Positions 1 to 4,919 of a stretch of DNA of 8,931 nucleotides are shown here, piece after piece. Every line of letters begins with the position of its first letter. Position 1 is the stretch's first letter. The position numbers and the translations under genes were made by a program. The notes under the pieces are model-generated. The model was not told the origin of the DNA. It saw only the letters and a list, made by a program, of their open reading frames with translations, and did not search any database. The stretch is from positions 1-8,931 of the forward strand of contig CAYJMO010000079.1 in assembly GCA_964371365.1 (NCBI GenBank), written 5' to 3'. This DNA comes from CAYJBH01 sp964371365 (GTDB lineage: Bacteria > Bacillota > Clostridia > Oscillospirales > Ruminococcaceae).

Positions 1-38
1 TGCAAGGCTTTTGTCTGAATATTAGGAAAACCCTTGCA
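1..38. repeat. Imperfect inverted repeat, 12-base arms, downstream of spoVAD
   Basis: The arms are TGCAAGGCTTTT (1-12) and AAAACCCTTGCA (27-38). They pair over 12 positions with one mismatch at position 8, around a 14-base loop. The left arm starts at the first base of the window, so the structure may be longer. Read on the minus strand it lies downstream of spoVAD and could be the stem of an intrinsic terminator, but the bases where a U-tract would lie are outside the window. It could also be a protein-binding site or part of a dispersed repeat. Confidence 0.45.
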
Positions 39-44
39 CTTTGA

Positions 45-92
45 CAACTTAAAAATAGTTTTTTGTAGCTTGATAAAGCTATTTTTAAGTTG
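45..92. repeat. Perfect 14-base inverted repeat enclosing a smaller hairpin
   Basis: CAACTTAAAAATAG (45-58) is exactly complementary to CTATTTTTAAGTTG (79-92). Inside lies a second perfect stem, TAGCTT (66-71) with AAGCTA (76-81) around a GATA loop. It shares three bases with the right outer arm, so the two stems partly compete. On the plus strand the inner stem is followed by TTTTT, like a weak terminator for a plus-strand gene entering from the left. On the minus strand there is no U-tract directly after the outer stem, and the stem is very AT-rich, so a standard terminator for spoVAD is not well supported. It is seen as DNA symmetry; the function is open. Confidence 0.5.
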
Positions 93-114
93 TTCAGCAG
101 GCATTAAATAATGT

Positions 115-1092
115 TTATAGCTCTCGATTCAACTCAATTATATGCGCTATGCCGGGGATAGTCTCGGTCTGACCGACGGTCACCGGACTTAACAGTGCTC
201 CGGTCGCCATGAACAGCACCCTCCCCCGTCCGGCATTGAGTAGATCGGGGATAATCTTCATGCCGAGTATTGAGGCACTGCACCCACACCCCGAGCCGCC
301 ACACTCGACATTTTGTTTTTCTGTATCAAATATCTCACAGCCGCAGTCGGTGTGATTTTTTACTGTGAGACCCTCATTTTCCGCAAGCCGCAAAAACATG
401 TCACTGCCGTGCAAACCGAGATCTCCGGTGTAGATTTTATCGTAATCTTCCGGCTTTGTATTGCTGTTTTTAAGATATCTTGAAAGTGTATCCAGCGCCG
501 CAGGGGCCATCGCCGCACCCATATTGGCAGGATCGCTCACCGCAAGGTCGATGACCCTCCCAAACATTGCACCGGTGATAAAGGGAGCCTTGTCGGCACG
601 TGCGACCAGTGCGGCGGCTGCGGCAGTGACCGTCCACTGGGCGGTAGAAGTGCGTTTTGCACCGTAATCAAGCGGTGTCCTAAACTGACGTTCGGCACTA
701 CAAAAATGACTGGAGGTAAGACAAAGTGCGTTTTTTGAAAAGCCTCCGGCGACAAAACAGGCGGCGCTCGCGAGTGTCTCGGCAATGGTGGAACAGGCAC
801 CGAACATCCCAACAAAAGGCAGACCGAGCTCCCGCGCGGTCATGGAGGAAGCGGTGCACTGACTCTGTAGATCGCCGGCGAGAAGAATATCTGCGCGCCG
901 ATCGGTCTTTTTATAAAGATGCTCTACCGCATTCAGCTGAAAATGCGCCTCTGCAAGCTCCCAGCTGGTAGTACCGAGCATCTCGTCCTCAAATATCCTA
1001 TCGAAGCGATCTCCATAGGGACCCATCCCCTCCTTTTTTCCTCCTACCGCCGAGGTGGCAACGATGGAGGGAGGGTGAGCAAATTTAATCAT
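115..1092 (-). CDS. spoVAD: Stage V sporulation protein AD (SpoVAD)
   Basis: The 325-residue product matches SpoVAD in length and in conserved blocks over its full span, with no frameshift. SpoVAD has a thiolase-like fold and in Bacillus binds dipicolinic acid (DPA); it belongs to the SpoVA machinery that loads DPA into the forespore and releases it at germination. Visible blocks include GKKEGMGPYGDRFD (19-32), LLAGDLQSQCTASS (70-83), the thiolase-type GACSTIAE (98-105), YTGDLGLHGSDM (221-232) and the Cys/Gly-rich ECGGSGCGCSAS (263-274). The ATG at 1092 has AAAGGAT about six bases upstream. It follows spoVAC by 39 bases and is surely co-transcribed. spoVAE, the usual next gene, does not begin in the 114 bases downstream. 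The family call is secure; the ligand is inferred from family knowledge. Confidence 0.95.
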   Translation of the reverse strand: MIKFAHPPSIVATSAVGGKKEGMGPYGDRFDRIFEDEMLGTTSWELAEAHFQLNAVEHLYKKTDRRADILLAGDLQSQCTASSMTARELGLPFVGMFGACSTIAETLASAACFVAGGFSKNALCLTSSHFCSAERQFRTPLDYGAKRTSTAQWTVTAAAAALVARADKAPFITGAMFGRVIDLAVSDPANMGAAMAPAALDTLSRYLKNSNTKPEDYDKIYTGDLGLHGSDMFLRLAENEGLTVKNHTDCGCEIFDTEKQNVECGGSGCGCSASILGMKIIPDLLNAGRGRVLFMATGALLSPVTVGQTETIPGIAHIIELNREL

Positions 1093-1131
1093 AACTTATC
1101 CTTTCCTTTGTAGAGTGTAAAAACAGCACCC

Positions 1132-1599
1132 CTACTCCCCACCAAAAATCGTAGTAATCGCATGATATAAAACCCCTATCGAGGAGGTGAAAAATATCCC
1201 GAGCACCACCACCGGACCTGCTATTGCAAACATCTTGACCGATATTCCCGTCAACCAACCCTCCGTTTTAAATTCTATTGCCGGTGAGGCTACGGCGTTG
1301 GCAAAACCGGTAATCGGCACAAGTGAACCGGCGCCGGCGACCCTTGCAATCTTGGAGTATAGCCCGAGTGAGGTCAACAGCACCGACAACCCGATGAGTG
1401 CGACAGACACCGCAAGACCGGTCATCTCCTCGTTCAGCCCGAGCGTGAAAAAGAGGGTTCGCAATAGTTGACCCAGCACGCAAAAGCCTCCCCCTATCAC
1501 AAACGCAAAGAAAAAATCTTTTCCTCGTTTGGATGGAGGAGTGTTCTTTTTAACCATTTCCTTATAAAATTTATCGTCTGTTCTCATCGTCACTCTCAC
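1132..1599 (-). CDS. spoVAC: Stage V sporulation protein AC (SpoVAC)
   Basis: The 155-residue product is a small polytopic membrane protein of the SpoVAC/SpoVAE family, and its place before spoVAD fits SpoVAC. Hydrophobic segments lie near residues 29-51, 60-82, 87-106 and 122-146. The hallmark block GAGSLVPITGFANAVASP (89-106), followed by the FKTEGW loop (110-115), is clear. In Bacillus SpoVAC is reported as a mechanosensitive channel-like part of the DPA path in the spore inner membrane. The start given is a GTG; an in-frame ATG at 1587, four codons on, has a weak GAGAG at five bases and could be the true start, leaving MRTDDKFYKEM as the N-terminus. Neither has a strong ribosome binding site. 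spoVAA and spoVAB are absent upstream, as is common in Clostridia, and the next gene is divergent. Confidence 0.92.
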   Translation of the reverse strand: MRVTMRTDDKFYKEMVKKNTPPSKRGKDFFFAFVIGGGFCVLGQLLRTLFFTLGLNEEMTGLAVSVALIGLSVLLTSLGLYSKIARVAGAGSLVPITGFANAVASPAIEFKTEGWLTGISVKMFAIAGPVVVLGIFFTSSIGVLYHAITTIFGGE

Positions 1600-1616
1600 A
1601 TTAAACTCGATAACGA

Positions 1617-1647
1617 TAGTATAGACTTATTGCAGTGGTGTTTATAC
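1617..1647 (-). promoter_or_regulatory. Weak candidate sigma-G promoter for spoVAC-spoVAD
   Basis: Read on the minus strand, GTATA (1647-1643) fits the sigma-G -35 pattern GHATR, and TATACTA (1623-1617) matches CATACTA at six of seven positions. The spacing is 19 bases, against the usual 17-18. spoVA operons are sigma-G dependent in characterised spore formers, so a site is expected here. The -10 lies about 20 bases before the GTG. The imperfect spacing and AT-rich context keep this tentative. Confidence 0.3.
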
Positions 1648-1762
1648 TCACTATTTGCAAAAAAAAGTAATTTATGATAAAATAAGAATAGTTCGACAAG
1701 CAGTTATAACTTTATGAAAAGTCAAGTCTTTACACAAGCTTGATTTTTATTTGATATTTTTT

Positions 1763-1778
1763 AACATTACAGAATGTT
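1763..1778. repeat. Short inverted repeat in the spoVAC/queG-like divergent gap
   Basis: AACATT (1763-1768) and AATGTT (1773-1778) form a perfect six-base inverted repeat around ACAG. It lies about 75 bases upstream of the plus-strand TTG start, in the 251-base gap between divergent genes. The stem is too short and AT-rich for a terminator. A small operator is possible, but so is chance. I found no convincing promoter with good spacing for the plus-strand gene in this gap. Confidence 0.2.
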
Positions 1779-1837
1779 TAATATGGTTGTTCAGCTTGAA
1801 AGACGATAGGTGATTGTCGGGGTTGAAGGACTATATA

Positions 1838-1843
1838 AAGGAG
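1838..1843 (+). promoter_or_regulatory. Ribosome binding site that decides the TTG start at 1851
   Basis: AAGGAG at 1838-1843 is followed by seven bases (TGAGATA) and then TTG. This strong, well-placed site supports TTG at 1851 over the next in-frame ATG at 1878, which has no comparable site. Confidence 0.7.
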
Positions 1844-1850
1844 TGAGATA

Positions 1851-2663
1851 TTGACATTAGACAAAAACCGACCTTTTATGCAGTCGGTGCCATCGGCGGC
1901 GGTTGCATTTTGGAGTGGGCTTGTGCGCAAAAACGCGGACTCTCGCCGTGTCCCGAACGGCACAAAAACGTTGCTCGTCGCGATTTTTCCATACTTTTGT
2001 AGCGAGGGACTTGTTTCAAACGCCGCACTCTTTGCCACCCAACAGGACTATCACCGTGTCATAGGGGAGCTTATGTCGCCGGAACTATCACGGCTTGAAA
2101 AAACGCACCCGGGACATTTTTTTAAACTGTTTGTGGACGACTCCCCCTTTCACGAGGTCGCGGCGGCAGTCGAGGCAGGCATAGGCAAAAAGGGGCGCAA
2201 TAACCTGCTACAAAACGACGAACTTGGCAGTTTTATCTTTATCGCCGTTGTCGCAACCGATACACCACCGGAAGTTTTTAACGCAAAACGTCACGCGCCG
2301 AGCGAATGTATCGGGTGTGCACGTTGTGCCGAGGCCTGTCCGGGGAAAGCTATAGGCAACTCACCGGAGGAGTTCGACCGCACCCTTTGCGCCTCCTACA
2401 TAAGTCAGCAAAAAGGAGAGCTCACCGTCGAAAAGGCGGATATTTTAAGACGATCCGGCAGTATATACGGCTGTGATATCTGTCAAAAAGTATGTCCGGT
2501 AAACACCGACTTGCCGCGCGGAATGGACTGCTTTTGTGACGACATAGTCACGGAGTACACAAACCTATCACTGACAAAACAACTGCGCGGTAGGACGCCG
2601 GAATGGCGAGGGGAGACGGTTTTGCGGCGAAATATCAGTATCTTAACTAAACCTCAAATATAG
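1851..2663 (+). CDS. Short QueG-like protein, two [4Fe-4S] clusters (epoxyqueuosine reductase family)
   Basis: The 270-residue product shows the QueG layout. An N-terminal DUF1730-type cobalamin-binding region comes first, then a conserved core with VDDSPFHE (95-102) and EAGIGKKGRNNLL (108-120), then a double-cluster ferredoxin region. Cys153, Cys156, Cys159 and Cys163 form CxxCxxCxxxCP. Cys180 sits in the LCASYIS segment, and Cys208, Cys211 and Cys215 lie in GCDICQKVCP. Asp96 aligns with the family's catalytic Asp in the VDTGP motif. QueG reduces epoxyqueuosine to queuosine in tRNA using cobalamin and iron-sulfur clusters. Well-studied QueG proteins are about 380 residues with a C-terminal HEAT-repeat part; this one ends about 55 residues after the last Cys and lacks it. 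Family membership is firm; activity on tRNA is inferred. It starts at TTG, is divergent from spoVAC, and overlaps its convergent neighbour by 17 bases. I see no preQ1 riboswitch upstream. Confidence 0.82.
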   Translation: MTLDKNRPFMQSVPSAAVAFWSGLVRKNADSRRVPNGTKTLLVAIFPYFCSEGLVSNAALFATQQDYHRVIGELMSPELSRLEKTHPGHFFKLFVDDSPFHEVAAAVEAGIGKKGRNNLLQNDELGSFIFIAVVATDTPPEVFNAKRHAPSECIGCARCAEACPGKAIGNSPEEFDRTLCASYISQQKGELTVEKADILRRSGSIYGCDICQKVCPVNTDLPRGMDCFCDDIVTEYTNLSLTKQLRGRTPEWRGETVLRRNISILTKPQI

Positions 2664-4698
2664 TAACAGTCCCATCCTGAAACACGACATCAAATTCGTG
2701 AAGATGCTCGACACTGCCCACCTCCTGCGAGGAGTAAACAATGTATTTTATGTTATATTCCGCGGCCAGTTCCTTAATCCACTCTATTTCGGTGTCGGGA
2801 TGAAAAACCGCATCGGCTGTGCGGTGCATCTCGGCAACATCGGGAAAACCGGGAGTGTCGGAAAAGAATTGCGCCGTGTATTTATACCCCTCAAGGTACG
2901 CACTGCGTCCGGAAAAACAGCTGTAAACCGCTGAAATCTGCGGTGCATCGCCGTTAATCCTGTTGGTTAAAAAGAGTTCCTCCTCTTTCATATTCTCGTT
3001 CAAAAAGTGACCTGCGAGCTCATCCTCCGCGCGCACAACCACCTTGTAATCATACTTATCAATTATATCGTAGTGGTATAAAAACTGCCGAAATCCGGAA
3101 CCGACGAGGTTTATGTATAAGAAAATTGTGGTAACAAGGCTGAGCCCCAACATCGCATAACAGAAGATGTTGAACGGGGATTTTTTCACAAAATCAAACT
3201 CCCGAACAGCGATTATGTGCATACAAAAAAGGGCGGCATACAAAAAATAAACCTGACTTGCACCCTGTTGAGCATAGATGAAAAATGCGAGCGTCCCACC
3301 GATACCTACCGCAAAACAAAACAAGGTGAACAGGTCCAGTTTTTTGAACTTTACCACCCCTTTAAAACAGGAGAGGATGAACACCGACACCACAAAGGGT
3401 GAAAGGCAGAAGAACTGCAACAACGCAAATAAGATTATAACCCCAACCTGAAAGATGGTTAGGCTATCGTTGTTAATATTTTGAGGCAAGAAATTGCCAA
3501 AATAGCTCTGCGACACGGTGGTCATGAGGTCTAAACTGAGTGAAGTCTTTGCACCGTGCGAAAAAAACTCGAAATATAACAGTAAAAACAAACCGGCACA
3601 TAGTGCGGCGACGGTTAACTCCTTAAACCTAAATTTACACTGAAAAATTCGAGCAATCGCGGCTGCGCATAGGGCGGCTACCGCAATGCCGGCGATGGGT
3701 GACTTTGAAAATGTTACCAATGTTAACGAGAGGATTAAAACCGCTGAAACCGATATGAATCTCCCGTGTTTTTCCGACATTGCATAGACCGCCACACAGA
3801 AGATGCACAGATAAACGAGTGCAAGCCCAACCGCATTTATGTTGGTGATCACCGCGGTTATCATCGAGTTTGCAAATAGACTGCCGCCGGTGAAAAGGAC
3901 GCCGGACAGGCTCAAACAGGTGAAGCTGAAAATAGAGAGGGTGAATATATTTGTGCGTAGAATATCCCCTTTGTATACAATCCTGCCCAGTCCGAAAAGA
4001 GACAGGATAAGCACCGGCATTAAAAGACTTTGGTTAAAAAGAGCGAGTATATCATAAACCGGCAGACCGGTAAAATAAGAAATCGAGGCAACAAAAAGCT
4101 CATTCAGATAATGGTAGGAAAATTCAACGCCCACAACACGCAGATCAAGCGGCGGTATCGACAATAAAAAACTGCCTGCATTGCCGACATGCCACATAAG
4201 ATCGTTGGACAGCACGTTTTGTCCGACGCTTGCAGGGTGGGCATTTTTCATCACCACCGCAAACGCTACCACCGACATTATCCCACCGATGAAAAGCAGT
4301 AAAAATGCATTTTGAGGGGTAGCGGCAACCCTGTATCGCCCCTCCTTTTTTATCGCTACCACAGCAGATATCACAAACGGCGACAACAGTAAAAGACTAA
4401 GCCTTGATAGCCCGAGTGAGGAATCAAGCATAAAAAGCAACATCAAAAGCGCCGAGCCGAGAAAAAAGGAAAAACCTATCGCTAAGTGGTTGAAAAACTT
4501 ATCCAACCGTAAAAGACGATACATCCCATAGCCGGATAAAAGCACCGCCACTATTGTAAAAACAGCGTATATCGCAAAGTCTGACAGACTTGCTCCGGCG
4601 ATGGGAAGTGCTATTATATACACCAAAATAAGTACAAAGCCGACAATCAGCTTTGTACCTATCAATCCCTCGGTCAGTTTAATATACAGTCTTTTCAT
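2647..4698 (-). CDS. Polytopic membrane protein, GT-C glycosyltransferase-like
   Basis: The 683-residue product has about a dozen or more hydrophobic segments between residues 15 and 530, then a soluble C-terminal domain of roughly 130-150 residues. This layout, with an early hydrophilic loop holding SNDLMWHVGNAGSF (164-177; Asp166, His170), resembles GT-C lipid-dependent glycosyltransferases and related membrane proteins. The C-terminal part has the pattern EWIKELAAEYNIKYIVYSS (639-657) and ends in an FQDGTVTIFEV strand, as often seen in that group. Such enzymes move sugars from polyprenyl phosphates to glycans or proteins on the outer face of the membrane. Donor and acceptor cannot be read here. 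The ATG at 4698 lacks a good ribosome binding site and lies 12 bases after the stop of the YjfB-like gene, which suggests translational coupling. It is the last gene of the cluster. It could instead be a membrane protein of unknown function. Confidence 0.55.
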   Translation of the reverse strand: MKRLYIKLTEGLIGTKLIVGFVLILVYIIALPIAGASLSDFAIYAVFTIVAVLLSGYGMYRLLRLDKFFNHLAIGFSFFLGSALLMLLFMLDSSLGLSRLSLLLLSPFVISAVVAIKKEGRYRVAATPQNAFLLLFIGGIMSVVAFAVVMKNAHPASVGQNVLSNDLMWHVGNAGSFLLSIPPLDLRVVGVEFSYHYLNELFVASISYFTGLPVYDILALFNQSLLMPVLILSLFGLGRIVYKGDILRTNIFTLSIFSFTCLSLSGVLFTGGSLFANSMITAVITNINAVGLALVYLCIFCVAVYAMSEKHGRFISVSAVLILSLTLVTFSKSPIAGIAVAALCAAAIARIFQCKFRFKELTVAALCAGLFLLLYFEFFSHGAKTSLSLDLMTTVSQSYFGNFLPQNINNDSLTIFQVGVIILFALLQFFCLSPFVVSVFILSCFKGVVKFKKLDLFTLFCFAVGIGGTLAFFIYAQQGASQVYFLYAALFCMHIIAVREFDFVKKSPFNIFCYAMLGLSLVTTIFLYINLVGSGFRQFLYHYDIIDKYDYKVVVRAEDELAGHFLNENMKEEELFLTNRINGDAPQISAVYSCFSGRSAYLEGYKYTAQFFSDTPGFPDVAEMHRTADAVFHPDTEIEWIKELAAEYNIKYIVYSSQEVGSVEHLHEFDVVFQDGTVTIFEV

Positions 4699-4710
4699 TG
4701 ACGAGTGATG

Positions 4711-4893
4711 TCACACCCTCCTGTTGATGGCAATGGTGTCGGTCGGGGGTGTCGGCTTTGCGGCGTCCGCCATGTCGATAAGTGCGTCGGTCTGCTGTTC
4801 AACCATGTCCATCGTCTTTTTTGCCATAGCAATGGTGACATCGTGCAGAGTTTCCGCGGTGCTCATGTTCATGCTCATCTGTGCTACATCCAT
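4711..4893 (-). CDS. YjfB-family putative motility protein (60 aa)
   Basis: The protein starts MDVAQMSMNMSTAETLHDV and continues with AMAKKTMDMVEQQTDALIDM (22-41). This Met-rich amphipathic pattern is typical of the short YjfB family (Pfam YjfB_motility). Members are about 60 residues, and Bacillus YjfB has been linked to the motility regulon; the biochemical role is unknown. There is no signal peptide or membrane segment, so it is probably cytoplasmic and largely helical. The C-terminus after residue 45 is Pro/Thr-rich and lacks the GxxID-like ending I recall for many members. The ATG at 4893 has a strong AAAGGAG five bases upstream. It sits 26 bases after the amidase stop and 12 bases before the next start. 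Longer plus-strand reading frames cover the same bases but have no support. Confidence 0.78.
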   Translation of the reverse strand: MDVAQMSMNMSTAETLHDVTIAMAKKTMDMVEQQTDALIDMADAAKPTPPTDTIAINRRV

Positions 4894-4919
4894 AATATCT
4901 CCTTTTCCTTGATTGGTGT

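Noticed and set aside
41..76. TTGACA at 41-46 as a promoter -35
   Set aside because: No -10 element lies at 16-18 bases; TGATAA at 71-76 is 24 bases away. The TTGACA is mostly part of the inverted repeat arm.
461..1113. Several small open frames on both strands within spoVAD
   Set aside because: spoVAD is a full-length match to its family, so other frames over it are by-products of composition.
1735..1742. CAAGCTTG palindrome as an operator
   Set aside because: An eight-base palindrome with a common restriction-site core is expected by chance and has no half-site context.
90..1795. TTGTTCAGC at 90-98 and again at 1787-1795, on both sides of the spoVA pair
   Set aside because: A single nine-base match between two AT-rich non-coding regions can occur by chance, the flanks do not match, and no mobile gene lies between.
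1700..1850. preQ1 riboswitch before the QueG-like gene
   Set aside because: I could not find the preQ1 aptamer pattern. Only short weak stems (for example GACGAT with ATTGTC at 1802-1818) are present.
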